NCBI RefSeq assembly: GCF_030388325.1
Contig: NZ_CP103794.1
Coordinates: 1,116,001 to 1,180,000 of the forward strand
Source: Flavobacterium johnsoniae
GTDB taxonomy: Bacteria > Bacteroidota > Bacteroidia > Flavobacteriales > Flavobacteriaceae
DNA length: 64,000 nucleotides
Direction of reading: 5' to 3'
Part shown: positions 26,010 through 34,893 of the stretch, piece by piece
How positions within the stretch are numbered: position 1 is the first letter of the stretch
Layout: the number at the start of each line of letters is the position of its first letter
Translations under genes and position numbers: made by a program
Notes under the pieces: model-generated
What the model was told of the DNA's origin: nothing
The model's database searches: none
The model's input: the letters and a program-made list of their open reading frames with translations, nothing else

Positions 26010-26441
26010 TTATTTGGCTAAAACGGTTTTCATTTGTCCGTTTGCAATTTCTTCATTATTTAATTTCGTGACAATATTCACTAAAGTGATTCCTGCAAAC
26101 TCTTGCAAAATAGTTACTTCAGACTGAATATTGTCGTTTAATTGAGGCAGTTTTTTAATTTCAATTTCCTTAATAGAACCAATATATCCCGTTGGAGCAA
26201 TTTCATTTTTTAGAAAAAATTGATATCCAGTATGCAAAGCAACAGATTGTGCCATATGTTCAATTAAACCAGCTTCAAGAAAAATGTCATTTTTTACGAA
26301 AATATTATCCTGCTGAATCTTTAAACCAGAAACCAAAGAAGTTTCAGTGTAAGAATGCATAGCATCAACCATTACAAAAGGGAACTTTTGAGGCAATAAA
26401 TTTTCGACCGTTTCTTTTTCTAAAAGCGCCATTGTTTCCAT
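26010..26441 (-). CDS. Hotdog dehydratase-like protein, catalytic His missing (ApeP-like), copy B
   Basis: 143 residues from ATG 26441. This start is preferred over an upstream TTG because it overlaps the darB stop by one base (TAATG). The opening is LLPQKFPFVMVDAMHSY; the active-site block is IFVKNDIFLEAGLIEHMAQS, again without the FabZ His. It forms a tandem pair with the preceding entry. A His-bearing hotdog protein encoded at 12651-13022 could complete the active enzyme. Confidence 0.75.
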   Translation of the reverse strand: METMALLEKETVENLLPQKFPFVMVDAMHSYTETSLVSGLKIQQDNIFVKNDIFLEAGLIEHMAQSVALHTGYQFFLKNEIAPTGYIGSIKEIEIKKLPQLNDNIQSEVTILQEFAGITLVNIVTKLNNEEIANGQMKTVLAK

Positions 26442-27574
26442 TAGCAAACTGTTAAATACGCATACGCGAAAGAAAATCTTCCACTTTCTGGAACTGATAA
26501 AAGAATTTTATCTCCTTTTTTTAAGTTTCCAGAATTCATTAATTCTTCTAAAGCCAGATAAATAGAGGCAGAACCTACATTTCCAACTCTAGAAAGATTC
26601 ATGAACCATTTATCATCGCTCATCCCGATTCCTTTTTCTGTTAATCCTTTCTTTAATCCTTCAACAAAGAAATTAGAAGAAACGTGAGGAATAAAATACG
26701 TAATATCGTCAGATTTGATGTTGTTTTTATCCATTGCGTCTTTCATGCTTTCTGCACCTTTAGACAGGATAAATTCATCTAGTAATTTTACATCTTGCTT
26801 AATTGAGAAAACAGATTCGTTCAGCCATTGTTCTGGTGCATAATCGCTCCAACTTTTTATTTCTCCGTTTTCCAATTTATCTCCTCCAGCGTACATGCAG
26901 GTTTCTAATTCGTATGCATACGAAAAAGCTTCCATCCATTCTATTTTCAGTGAAATTGGTCCACGTGGTTTGTTTTCTAATAAAAAAGCACCCGCACCGT
27001 CAGATAACATCCAACGAAGGAAATCTTTTTTGAAAGCAATAATAGGTTGTTCTTCAAGGCTTTTTAAATTATCAGCCTCATGATTGTATTTTTGAGCATT
27101 CAGCCAAGTAGAAACTTTTTCTGATCCTGTGCAGATTGCATTTTTTGAATTTCCAGATTTTATAGAAAGATAACCAAACTTCAATGAGTTCATTCCAGCG
27201 CAGCAAACTCCAGTTGAAGAGTTTAATTCTACCGATTTATTTTTTAGCAAACCATGAACCATTGCAGCGTGTGAAGGCAAAAAAATATCCGGAGTTGAGG
27301 TTCCGCATGAAAGTACTTCTAAATCTTGAGGTGTAAAATCTTGATCGAATAACGGTAAAATGGCATTTTTTGTTAATTCGGCATTACTGTGAGTGCTTTT
27401 TCCTTCTTTATCAACAGCGTAATATCGGCTTGTAATTTTATTATTGCGCAAAATAATACGTCTTGCTTTTGAAGCAGTATCGTTGATAAGACCTAAATAG
27501 GCTTCCATTTCGTCATTAGAAACAGCTTCATTTGGCAAATATTTTGCAGCTTTTGTAATATATACTTCAAACAT
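26441..27574 (-). CDS. darB: DarB, ketosynthase III-like enzyme of dialkylresorcinol synthesis
   Basis: 377 residues with the KAS III fold. The nucleophile is in NSSTGVCCAGMNSL (Cys125 of the CAG), the His in YFIPHVSSNFF and the Asn in MNLSRVGNVGSAS. DarB condenses a beta-ketoacyl chain with a second acyl unit so that DarA can cyclise the product to a 2,5-dialkylcyclohexane-1,3-dione/resorcinol, the alcohol half of flexirubin. The order darA-darB with 17 bases between them is the diagnostic arrangement. Family and context agree. Confidence 0.87.
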   Translation of the reverse strand: MFEVYITKAAKYLPNEAVSNDEMEAYLGLINDTASKARRIILRNNKITSRYYAVDKEGKSTHSNAELTKNAILPLFDQDFTPQDLEVLSCGTSTPDIFLPSHAAMVHGLLKNKSVELNSSTGVCCAGMNSLKFGYLSIKSGNSKNAICTGSEKVSTWLNAQKYNHEADNLKSLEEQPIIAFKKDFLRWMLSDGAGAFLLENKPRGPISLKIEWMEAFSYAYELETCMYAGGDKLENGEIKSWSDYAPEQWLNESVFSIKQDVKLLDEFILSKGAESMKDAMDKNNIKSDDITYFIPHVSSNFFVEGLKKGLTEKGIGMSDDKWFMNLSRVGNVGSASIYLALEELMNSGNLKKGDKILLSVPESGRFSFAYAYLTVC

Positions 27575-27591
27575 AATTTAAATTTCGTCTT

Positions 27592-28494
27592 CTAAACTCC
27601 CTGATAATATTGAGTTTCTTTTTTTATAGATTTTAACTTAAGCGGATAGGTAATAAGGTGCAATATATACACTATTGGTGAAATTAACCATATCGCAAGG
27701 AATAAATAAACATTAAATACTTTAAGTAGTTGTTTTCGGTTTTTTTGATTTTTAGAAATGATGTTCGACCATTTGGTAAAAATTTTATTTGCCGTTTTGT
27801 CAACAGTTACTAAATATGAACTTATTTTTACTGCACCAGCGTTTACTAATTTTGGTTGCAATTCGGTAAAATTATTTTTTTGCAAAGAATCCAGCATGAT
27901 TTCTCCAAATTTATCTGATTCTTGTATGTCTTTTTCTGAAACTCCAGGAAGCGGAAAAACACCTAAATATTTTTTCTTAACTCCCGAAAACATCCATTCT
28001 ACAATTGTAATCACGCTGATTAAATTTCCAACGCGATCGACCAAAGCTACATTTCCAACCAAATTGGCATTGGCTTTTCTCAATAAAACTTTGATTTTTT
28101 CCTGCGCCATAATCCACATATTTCTAGAACCGCTGATCGTAATTACAGGCGTATTATTTAATATTTTTTTGGCGTCATCACTTTTCAAAAATGAATTAAT
28201 CGGAATTGAAGGTGATAAATACCAAACCTGATAATGAAATAAGACCAAATCAAATTTTGTATTTAAAATTTCTTCTGGAACTGGTTTTAATGCTGTCGGA
28301 ATCTGTAAAAAAGATTCTGGAAAAGCATCAAAAAACGAATCTTTATTCCACGGAAACGGAAACGGTTTTTCTAGTTGTATTTCGTGAAAAGTGAGATTTA
28401 TTTCTTCTGAGTTTAGAAATGGTTTTGCAATGTTTCTTGCAATAGATTCCAGTTGTCCAGACTGAGAATAATAAATTATGAGAACATTTTTCAT
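27592..28494 (-). CDS. darA: DarA, dialkylresorcinol condensing enzyme
   Basis: 300 residues. The start NVLIIYYSQSGQLESIARNIAKPF resembles a flavodoxin phosphate loop. A central segment is FHYQVWYLSPSIPINSFL, and a C-terminal TM helix pair (VFNVYLFLAIWLISPIVYILHLITYPL) anchors the protein. This combination is what I know as DarA, which with DarB joins two fatty-acid-derived chains to the resorcinol ring. A minus-strand -7 element (TATTTTTG) lies 27 bases upstream, so it probably heads the transcript darA-darB-hotdogs-BtrH-ABC. Confidence 0.85.
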   Translation of the reverse strand: MKNVLIIYYSQSGQLESIARNIAKPFLNSEEINLTFHEIQLEKPFPFPWNKDSFFDAFPESFLQIPTALKPVPEEILNTKFDLVLFHYQVWYLSPSIPINSFLKSDDAKKILNNTPVITISGSRNMWIMAQEKIKVLLRKANANLVGNVALVDRVGNLISVITIVEWMFSGVKKKYLGVFPLPGVSEKDIQESDKFGEIMLDSLQKNNFTELQPKLVNAGAVKISSYLVTVDKTANKIFTKWSNIISKNQKNRKQLLKVFNVYLFLAIWLISPIVYILHLITYPLKLKSIKKETQYYQGV

Positions 28495-28520
28495 TTAGGT
28501 TTTCTGGCTTTGGTGGTTAG

Positions 28521-28528
28521 CAAAAATA
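28521..28528 (-). promoter_or_regulatory. Putative -7 element of the darA operon
   Basis: CAAAAATA on the plus strand reads TATTTTTG on the minus strand, matching the Bacteroidota TAnnTTTG -7 consensus. It ends 27 bases before the darA start. No convincing TTG -33 element is found at the usual distance, so support is moderate. Confidence 0.45.
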
Positions 28529-28625
28529 GGTAAATTTATTTAAACGAATTTTCTTATCTCTGCGATTCATCCAGAATTGACGATTTTTTAATTTATTGCA
28601 AAAAATCGGGTAAAAACAAGGTGTT

Positions 28626-29531
28626 TCAGTATTGTTTTGACAATGAATTCTTGTTTTCTATTTGATTCCAAAAATCAAAATAATTGAACCATTGTAAAGG
28701 ATATCGATCTAGAATGCTTTCTAGACTTTTTACATATTCTTTTAAAAGCGCTTTTTCGTCTCGATGTTTTACTTCGGCTTCTCTTGCATACAAATGATAG
28801 TGAAGATTTGGTTCTTTCATTACGTAAACAAAAACCACAGGAACTTTTAATCGTGAGGCAATTAAAAATGGTCCGGCCGGAAAGTTGGCTTCTTGACCTA
28901 AAAGATTTTCTGAAAGCGATTTTGTTCCTTCAAAATAACGATCGCCCGTAAAACAGATTAATTCGTTATTTGCCAGCGCCGCATTGATCTCAAAAATATG
29001 CGATAAATCTTCTCTGATAATGATGAATTTTACCGTAGGTTTTTTAGAAACACTTTCGAGATAATTTTTGATGGCAGAATGTTCTAAATCTGTCGTCACT
29101 AAATTGATTTGAAAATCGAGATCGATTTCTCCGAAAAAGTGTTCTGCAATTTCAAAATTTCCAACGTGTGCGCTAATTAAAACACCGCCTTTTTTCTCGG
29201 CAAGTAATTTTTTGAGCGTTTCGATTCCGTCAAATTCGTAGGTGAATTTATTTCGCAATCCAGCCGAAATGGAAATCTTATCAATGATAGTTTGTCCAAA
29301 ATTGTAGTAACTTTTGAAAACCATTTTTTTAGATTTGAAATAGGAGTATTGAAGTCTTTCTTTAAAATAATAGAAAATAGCTTTATTGCTTTTTCTTAAA
29401 AATAAAAAATAATAAGAAGCAACAAAGTAAAGTAAACCATAAGCGGCTTTTACACCCGCTTTCTGAATCAAAAAAACGAATATTCTATACCCTAAAACAG
29501 TTCCTTTGGATTTACCATCCCATTGACTCAT
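28626..29531 (-). CDS. LpxL/HtrB-type lysophospholipid acyltransferase
   Basis: 301 residues. An N-terminal hydrophobic stretch (AAYGLLYFVASYYFLFL) anchors the protein. The HX4E acyltransferase motif lies in LISAHVGNFEIAEHFFG, followed by CFTGDRYFEGTKSL, NFPAGPFLIASRLKVPVVFVYV and LDRYPLQWFNYFDFW. The family transfers acyl chains from acyl-ACP to lipid A or related acceptors at the inner membrane. In this locus it is directly next to an ACP gene (adjacent stop and start). It is another candidate for joining the polyene to its lipid or resorcinol partner. Confidence 0.85.
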   Translation of the reverse strand: MSQWDGKSKGTVLGYRIFVFLIQKAGVKAAYGLLYFVASYYFLFLRKSNKAIFYYFKERLQYSYFKSKKMVFKSYYNFGQTIIDKISISAGLRNKFTYEFDGIETLKKLLAEKKGGVLISAHVGNFEIAEHFFGEIDLDFQINLVTTDLEHSAIKNYLESVSKKPTVKFIIIREDLSHIFEINAALANNELICFTGDRYFEGTKSLSENLLGQEANFPAGPFLIASRLKVPVVFVYVMKEPNLHYHLYAREAEVKHRDEKALLKEYVKSLESILDRYPLQWFNYFDFWNQIENKNSLSKQY

Positions 29532-29786
29532 TTAAGCTGATTTGGCTTTTATTTTGGTTTCGATAAGGTCATAGAAACTTTGAAAATCAGAAATTCCAAC
29601 AAAATCTGCTTCAACTAGTTTTACACCAAAGTTTGCTTCAATTGAAACTACCAAGTCAACATAATCCAGACTATCTAACCCAAGTGTATCTTTTAAATTA
29701 GCATTTGGTTCAATGTCGTCATTGTCTACTTCAAATTCATCAACTAAAAAACCATTTATTTTTGCTATAATATCTTCTTTATTCAT
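29532..29786 (-). CDS. Acyl carrier protein (pigment locus, second copy)
   Basis: 84 residues, acidic; LKDTLGLDSLDYVDLVVSIE carries the phosphopantetheine Ser39. Its start overlaps the end of the ketosynthase gene by eight bases, and its stop touches the acyltransferase gene. The KS-ACP-acyltransferase trio is therefore one translational unit, suggesting this ACP delivers its acyl chain to the neighbouring LpxL-type enzyme. Confidence 0.92.
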   Translation of the reverse strand: MNKEDIIAKINGFLVDEFEVDNDDIEPNANLKDTLGLDSLDYVDLVVSIEANFGVKLVEADFVGISDFQSFYDLIETKIKAKSA

Positions 29787-31014
29787 CGTTCAATTTAAAC
29801 TTTTTAACCACCAACGCAGAGTTGGTTCCTCCGAACCCGAAAGAATTGGACAAAAATATGTCAAATTTTTTGTTTAACGTAGTTTTAACTAAATTTAATT
29901 TTGAAGCATCTTCATCTGGATTTTCCAAATTGATGTTTGGTGCAATGAAATCGTTCTGCATCATTAAGATAGAGTAAATAATTTCGCTTGCTCCAGCCAT
30001 CCAGCATTCGTGCCCTGTCATCGATTTTGTAGAACTTACAGGAGGATTCTTTTCGCCAAAAACTTCAAAAATAGCTTTTGCTTCGTTTGCATCGCCAACT
30101 GGAGTTGAGGTTGCGTGTGCGTTTATATATTCAATATCTGAGGCTTTTAAATTTGCATCATCCAATGCGCGTTTCATTGCTGTTGCTGGTCCTTCGACGT
30201 TTGGAGTAGAAATATGTCCTCCGTTTGAAGAAAATCCGTAACCGCTAATTTCTGCAATAATATTGGCTCCGCGAGCAATGGCAGATTCATAACTTTCTAA
30301 AATTAAGGTTGCGCCACCGCCACTCGGAATTAATCCGTCGCGACCAGAATCGAAAGGTCTTGAGGCTTTTTCTGGATCACTTTCTCTATTAGAAAAAACA
30401 CCTAATCCGTCAAAACTGCTCATCGCATATTTATTGATTTCCTGAGCGCCGCCAGTAATTATAATGTCTTGAAAACCACTTTTGATTAAAAAATAAGCCA
30501 ATCCGATAGAATGAGAACCGCTTGCGCAAGCTGCACTTACAGTAAGATTGATTCCTCGAAGTTTAAAAATCGTCGAAAGATTCATTGTTACCGTAGAATT
30601 CATCGACTTAAAAATTGCACCAGAACCAATTAACGCCGTGTCTTTTTTCTCGCGAACAATGTCTGTAGCATCAATAATAGCTTTAGAAACACTATCGTTT
30701 CCGTACATAATTCCGACTTCGTGTTCATCAAAAAAAGCATCGTCGATGTTGGCATTTTTTAATGCTTCTATAGTTGCCATATAAGCATATTCGGTTTCTT
30801 CACCGATGCTCATACGTTGTCTTCGCGTCAATAAATTTTTAAGATCGGCTTTCGGAATCATTCCGGTCAAAGCAGATTGGAAACCAAATTCTTTTCTTTC
30901 AGAATCAAACTGAATACCAGATTTTCCTTCGTATAACGAATCTTTTACTTCGTTTAAAGAAGTTCCGATACAAGAATAAATTCCCATTCCAGTAATTACA
31001 ACTCTTCTATTCAT
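29779..31014 (-). CDS. Beta-ketoacyl-ACP synthase II-type (FabF-like)
   Basis: 411 residues. MNRRVVITGMGIYSCIG is followed by the nucleophile Cys in TVSAACASGSHSIG; the His motifs are NAHATSTPVGD (Ala instead of Gly in HGT) and KSMTGHECWMAGAS. It is complete and presumably active. It is distinct from the two other active KS genes of the locus. It heads the KS-ACP-acyltransferase unit, about 200 bases downstream of a candidate promoter. Confidence 0.88.
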   Translation of the reverse strand: MNRRVVITGMGIYSCIGTSLNEVKDSLYEGKSGIQFDSERKEFGFQSALTGMIPKADLKNLLTRRQRMSIGEETEYAYMATIEALKNANIDDAFFDEHEVGIMYGNDSVSKAIIDATDIVREKKDTALIGSGAIFKSMNSTVTMNLSTIFKLRGINLTVSAACASGSHSIGLAYFLIKSGFQDIIITGGAQEINKYAMSSFDGLGVFSNRESDPEKASRPFDSGRDGLIPSGGGATLILESYESAIARGANIIAEISGYGFSSNGGHISTPNVEGPATAMKRALDDANLKASDIEYINAHATSTPVGDANEAKAIFEVFGEKNPPVSSTKSMTGHECWMAGASEIIYSILMMQNDFIAPNINLENPDEDASKLNLVKTTLNKKFDIFLSNSFGFGGTNSALVVKKFKLNDE

Positions 31015-31099
31015 CGTCTTTCAAAGTAATTTTTTATCCTTAAAGTGTCATTTTTAAAACTAATGCACAAAGTTTTTTATCTATTTTTTATTTTTTAAT

Positions 31100-31178
31100 C
31101 TCGCAAAGACGCAGAGTCGCAAAGTGCTTTTTTATTTAAGGTTTTTAATAAAACTTTGCGACTCTGCGTCTTTGCGAG
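31100..31178. repeat. Perfect 26-bp inverted repeat, CTCGCAAAG family
   Basis: Arms 31100-31125 and 31153-31178 are perfect reverse complements over 26 bp (CTCGCAAAGACGCAGAGTCG at the left end), with a 27-base AT-rich loop. It sits in the 220-base spacer between the FabG-like and FabF-like genes. A minus-strand transcript starting near 31213 would carry this hairpin in its leader. Confidence 0.85.
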
Positions 31179-31219
31179 CAATTTTCGTTGTTAAATAAAA
31201 AACTTAAAAACAAACTTCG

Positions 31220-31227
31220 CAAACATA
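31220..31227 (-). promoter_or_regulatory. Putative -7 element upstream of the KS-ACP-acyltransferase unit
   Basis: CAAACATA on the plus strand is TATGTTTG on the minus strand, a match to TAnnTTTG. Transcription from here would give an approximately 200-base leader containing the perfect palindrome at 31100-31178. No clear -33 TTG was found. Confidence 0.35.
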
Positions 31228-31234
31228 GTATTCT

Positions 31235-31966
31235 TTAAGAATATATTCCTCCGTTAATATTGATAATTTCTCCTGTAATATAACTTGCTTTTTTAGAAAT
31301 CAAAAAGCTTACCAAATCTGCAACTTCTTCGGCTTCGCCAAAACGATTTACTGGAATAAGTTTCAATAATTCTTTTTCGTCCAATTCACTCGTCATATCT
31401 GTTTTGATAAAACCTGGAGCAACAGCATTTACCGTAATATTTCGTTTTGCTACTTCTTGTGCCAAGGCTTTTGTAGCAGCAACAATAGCACCTTTTGCAG
31501 CCGAATAATTAGTTTGTCCTGCAGTTCCTTTTACTCCAGATACAGAAACGATATTTACAATTCGACCATATTTATTGCGAAGCATTTTTTGGATGAAAAA
31601 CTGCGTCACATTAAAGAATCCGTTTGTGCTTGTATTCATTACGCTGCTCCAGTCTTGTGGTGTCATCCACATAAAAAGACCATCTTTTGTAATTCCGGCA
31701 TTATTTACAATCGCTTCAACCAATTTTTCAGGATTTTCTTCCTGCCATTTGTTTAAGACGTTTTGTACTTGCTCAAAATCTGCAACGTCAAAACCTAAGA
31801 TTTCTCCTGTTGCGCCTAATTTTTGTATTTCTTGTAATGTTTCTTCGGCAGCCGTTTTATTCGAATGATAATTAATCAGAATATGATAATCGGATTCTAC
31901 GGCTAATTTTTTACAAATAGCACTTCCAATTCCTCTAGAACCGCCTGTTACTAATACACACTTCAT
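31235..31966 (-). CDS. 3-oxoacyl-ACP reductase (FabG/ApeQ-like SDR)
   Basis: 243 residues, classical short-chain dehydrogenase: VTGGSRGIGSAICKKL (NADPH loop), IVNNAGITKDG, NIVSVSGVKG (catalytic Ser) and YSAAKGAIVAATKAL (Tyr and Lys), ending in YITGEIININGGIYS. All catalytic residues are present. It reduces the beta-keto group in each polyene elongation cycle before the hotdog dehydratases act. The spacer to the next ketosynthase gene carries a large palindrome. Confidence 0.9.
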   Translation of the reverse strand: MKCVLVTGGSRGIGSAICKKLAVESDYHILINYHSNKTAAEETLQEIQKLGATGEILGFDVADFEQVQNVLNKWQEENPEKLVEAIVNNAGITKDGLFMWMTPQDWSSVMNTSTNGFFNVTQFFIQKMLRNKYGRIVNIVSVSGVKGTAGQTNYSAAKGAIVAATKALAQEVAKRNITVNAVAPGFIKTDMTSELDEKELLKLIPVNRFGEAEEVADLVSFLISKKASYITGEIININGGIYS

Positions 31967-31975
31967 AAGTGAAAT

Positions 31976-33202
31976 TTATTTCTTTTTCTTGGCTGCTGGT
32001 TTCGGTGTCGATTTTGCAGCTGGTTTGGTTGTTTTTGTTTCTTGTTTTGGAGCTTCGGCAGGAGTAGCAATAGGTTGAGGTTTTTCAGATTTCGAAAATA
32101 GTTCAGCATTTTCAAACCATTGATTCGCTAAAACCGTTCCGTCTGGGTTAAGAAATCCCCATTTTCCTTCGTTTTTAACTCTTGCAACGCCACCAATAAA
32201 TCCTTTATCTTGTTGTGTAAACATGGCGATAATTCCATTAGTAGTAATTCCATATTGTGTTGGAATAACTAATTTTCCAGATTCATTGATGAATCCCCAA
32301 TTGCTTTCTTTTACTGGAGCAAGACCGTTTTTACTAAAAACTTCTGCATCGCTGTAAGTTGGTTCAATCACAAATTTTCCTTCTGGATTAATGAATCCCC
32401 ATTTTTTTCCAACTAAAACTGGCGCTAGATTTTTGGAGAAAGCTTTTCCTTTATCATAAATAGGAAGAATTGCCCAGTTTCCTTTCAAATCGATATAACC
32501 AATTTTTCCGTTTTTCTTAGCAAAAGTCAAATCTTGAGTTTCGAAATCCCAGATTTTTTCGGCTCCATCAACAGGAATAAATTTTCCACCGCTTACCAAT
32601 CCGAAAGTTTTGTCTTTTCTTGCCCAGGTTGTTCCTTTAAAATAATTTCCGATTTCAGCATAAGCAGGTTCAACTAGTTCTTTTCCGTTAGTATCGATAA
32701 TTCCCCAGTTTTTGTTTAATTCTACTCTTGCAAAACCATTTTCAAATGGCTTGATCTGATCATATTTTGGTTCCAGAACAACAGTCATTTTATTGTTGAT
32801 TAAACCTACTTTATTGTTTTGTCTGATGAAAGCAACGCCGTCATTAAAATCAAATACTTTGTCAGATGTAGGCGCTTTTTGGATTTCTCCTTTCGTATTA
32901 ATATACACCCATTCTTTATCTTTTTGCACAACGGCAATTCCGTTGTTAAAATCTTTGGCATCTTTAAAGTCGGCTGGAATTACCCAAGTTCCTTTTGCAT
33001 CAATAAATCCCCATTTGCCACCGTTTTCTACAGCGGCCAAACCTTCAGAAAAACTTCTAGCCGATTTGTATTGAGGTTCGATTTTAAAAGATCCATCTTT
33101 AGAAAGATATCCAATTTTGGAATTCTTTTTAACTAATGCCAATTCTTGACTATTAACAAATTGAATACTTACCAGCAACAAAAAAATAAGTGTCTTTTTC
33201 AT
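31976..33202 (-). CDS. Exported WG-repeat protein with Lys/Pro/Ala-rich tail
   Basis: 408 residues. The signal peptide is MKKTLIFLLLVSIQFVNSQ. Residues about 25-370 contain roughly ten to twelve WG repeats (units such as GKWGFIDAKGTWVIP and KKWGFINPEGKFVIEP), a beta-hairpin repeat of unknown ligand. The tail from about 375 is low-complexity (TKTTKPAAKSTPKPAAKKKK) and very basic. It lies between the FabG-like gene and the tyrosine ammonia-lyase. WG-repeat proteins are common envelope proteins in Bacteroidota, so a direct role in pigment synthesis is not proven. Confidence 0.88.
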   Translation of the reverse strand: MKKTLIFLLLVSIQFVNSQELALVKKNSKIGYLSKDGSFKIEPQYKSARSFSEGLAAVENGGKWGFIDAKGTWVIPADFKDAKDFNNGIAVVQKDKEWVYINTKGEIQKAPTSDKVFDFNDGVAFIRQNNKVGLINNKMTVVLEPKYDQIKPFENGFARVELNKNWGIIDTNGKELVEPAYAEIGNYFKGTTWARKDKTFGLVSGGKFIPVDGAEKIWDFETQDLTFAKKNGKIGYIDLKGNWAILPIYDKGKAFSKNLAPVLVGKKWGFINPEGKFVIEPTYSDAEVFSKNGLAPVKESNWGFINESGKLVIPTQYGITTNGIIAMFTQQDKGFIGGVARVKNEGKWGFLNPDGTVLANQWFENAELFSKSEKPQPIATPAEAPKQETKTTKPAAKSTPKPAAKKKK

Positions 33203-33271
33203 GATTTTAAAAATTCAATGTTTAATGATTAAAAAACTAAAACTCTTTGGGGCAAATTTGTAAATCAATTT

Positions 33272-34792
33272 TTAACTGTTGATCAAATAATCTTTAACTT
33301 TTTGAACAAAAGGATACATTACTTGGTCTTCCTTAAATTCAGGAATTATATTTCTGATATCGTCATACCATTTTTTAGTTGTAGACGAAATTTGATCTTT
33401 TTGTTTTAAATAATCAATCGCCTGAACAATTGTAATTAATTCGATTGCTAAAACTTCAAAAGAGTTTTCAATTACTTTTGATGTAATTACCGCGGCGTTT
33501 GTTCCCATACTTACAATGTCTTGATTGTCATTGTTGTTTGGAATACTATGAACGTACATTGGATTTGATAACATTTGATTTTCAGCAGTTGTTGAAGTGG
33601 CAACGAATTGAACGCCTTGCATTCCGAAATTAAATCCTAACGTTCCTAAGTTTACGAATGGAGGTAAAATTTCGTTGATTTTTGAATTCAATAAATAATT
33701 CAATTGACGTTCTGCAAGCATCGTTAATTTGGTAATAACGATTTTCAATTTATCCATTTCAAGCGAAATATAATCTCCGTGGAAATTTCCGCCGTGGTAA
33801 ACGTGTTTGTTTTTTACGTCGATGATTGGGTTATCGTTTGCCGAATTAAATTCGTCTTCCAAAATAGAAGCGACATTATTGATAGTTTCTAAAACTGGTC
33901 CTAAAATTTGAGGAACACATCTTAGTGAATAATATTCTTGAACTTTTTCTTTGAAGATTTCTTCGGTGTTTTCACCAGAATATAAATGGTCTTCTCTTTT
34001 GCGGATTAAAGTACTGTCAGAAAGATTTTTTCTCATTCTTTCTGCAATTTCCTGCTGTCCTTTATGACGTTTGGTTTGATTTAATTCTTCAGAGAAATGA
34101 TCATCATAAGCTTGAACTAATTCGTTAATCGCACAAGAAGCTTTTAACGACCAGTCTAATAATTTTTGGGCATAATGCACATTTACAACTCCAATTCCTG
34201 TCATAACAGAAGTTCCGTTGATTAATGCCAAACCTTCTCTAATTTCTACTTGAATTGGTTTTAAACCTTCGATTTCAAAAACTTCTGGAGTTGGGCGTCT
34301 TTCCCCTTTATAAAAAACTTCGCCTTCGCCAATTAAAACCAAAGCTAAATGCGATAATTGAACTAAATCTCCACTGGCACCAACACCGCCGTGTTCAAAA
34401 ATTAAAGGCGTAATATCTCTGTTGATTAATTCTGCCATTAAATGAACTACAGAAGAATGAACGCCAGAATTACCTAAAGAAAGTGTATTTAATCTTGCTA
34501 AAATGGCTGCTTTTGCGCACTCAGCGTTTAAAGGTTTTCCTGTTCCAGAAGAGTGGCTTCTAATTAAATTATATTGCAGCTGAATTTGATCTGACTCTTT
34601 AATTCTATATTGAGCCATTGGACCAAAGCCAGTATTTACTCCGTAGATTACTTTGTTTCCTGAGAATTCTTTCAAGAAATTAAAACTTTCGTTTACTCGA
34701 TTTAAAACCACATCGCTTATGGCAACTTTATTTTTTCCAAAAATTATGGCTTCAAATTCTGCTAAACTTAAATATTCATTTATTGTATTCAT
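33272..34792 (-). CDS. Tyrosine ammonia-lyase (HAL/PAL family), starter for flexirubin
   Basis: 506 residues from ATG 34792; a TTG three bases upstream is not used because the F. johnsoniae TAL, as I recall it, begins MNTINEYLSL. The MIO prosthetic group forms from Ala139-Ser140-Gly141 in GGVGASGDLVQLSHLAL. YGVNTGFG carries the catalytic Tyr. The selectivity region reads SGVHSSVVHL, with the His expected for tyrosine rather than phenylalanine. It deaminates L-tyrosine to 4-coumarate, the aryl head of the polyene. The alternative, histidine ammonia-lyase of the hut pathway, is unlikely as no hut genes are present. Confidence 0.92.
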   Translation of the reverse strand: MNTINEYLSLAEFEAIIFGKNKVAISDVVLNRVNESFNFLKEFSGNKVIYGVNTGFGPMAQYRIKESDQIQLQYNLIRSHSSGTGKPLNAECAKAAILARLNTLSLGNSGVHSSVVHLMAELINRDITPLIFEHGGVGASGDLVQLSHLALVLIGEGEVFYKGERRPTPEVFEIEGLKPIQVEIREGLALINGTSVMTGIGVVNVHYAQKLLDWSLKASCAINELVQAYDDHFSEELNQTKRHKGQQEIAERMRKNLSDSTLIRKREDHLYSGENTEEIFKEKVQEYYSLRCVPQILGPVLETINNVASILEDEFNSANDNPIIDVKNKHVYHGGNFHGDYISLEMDKLKIVITKLTMLAERQLNYLLNSKINEILPPFVNLGTLGFNFGMQGVQFVATSTTAENQMLSNPMYVHSIPNNNDNQDIVSMGTNAAVITSKVIENSFEVLAIELITIVQAIDYLKQKDQISSTTKKWYDDIRNIIPEFKEDQVMYPFVQKVKDYLINS

Positions 34793-34828
34793 CAAATCTA
34801 TTTTGGTTGCGCTAATTTAATTTTATTT

Positions 34829-34854
34829 ATCAAAATAATTGTAGTTATTTTGAT
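34829..34854. promoter_or_regulatory. Perfect palindrome in the TAL/oxidoreductase divergent promoter, probable operator
   Basis: ATCAAAATAA at 34829-34838 pairs perfectly with TTATTTTGAT at 34845-34854 around a 6-base centre (TTGTAG). It lies in the 101-base spacer between the divergent TAL and flavoenzyme genes, just beyond a minus-strand -7 match (TACATTTG at 34860-34867), so it would cover the TAL transcription start. Its size and symmetry suit a dimeric repressor. No candidate regulator is encoded in the pigment locus. Confidence 0.55.
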
Positions 34855-34859
34855 GATGG

Positions 34860-34867
34860 CAAATGTA
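34860..34867 (-). promoter_or_regulatory. Putative -7 element for the tyrosine ammonia-lyase gene
   Basis: CAAATGTA on the plus strand gives TACATTTG on the minus strand (TAnnTTTG consensus), about 70 bases upstream of the TAL start. No good TTG at the expected distance. The adjacent palindrome at 34829-34854 supports regulated initiation here. Confidence 0.45.
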
Positions 34868-34893
34868 GGTTAATTAATGATAATAATTCTAAT

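Noticed and set aside
27758..28231. 157-codon open frame on the plus strand opposite darA
   Set aside because: It lies entirely inside darA on the other strand, has no family resemblance, and its composition mirrors the darA codons. Similar long antisense frames occur opposite dusB, galT and GH127 and are by-products of low-stop codon usage.
33272..34792. Histidine ammonia-lyase (hutH)
   Set aside because: No other hut gene is present, the gene sits in a flexirubin locus, and the sequence agrees with the remembered F. johnsoniae tyrosine ammonia-lyase.
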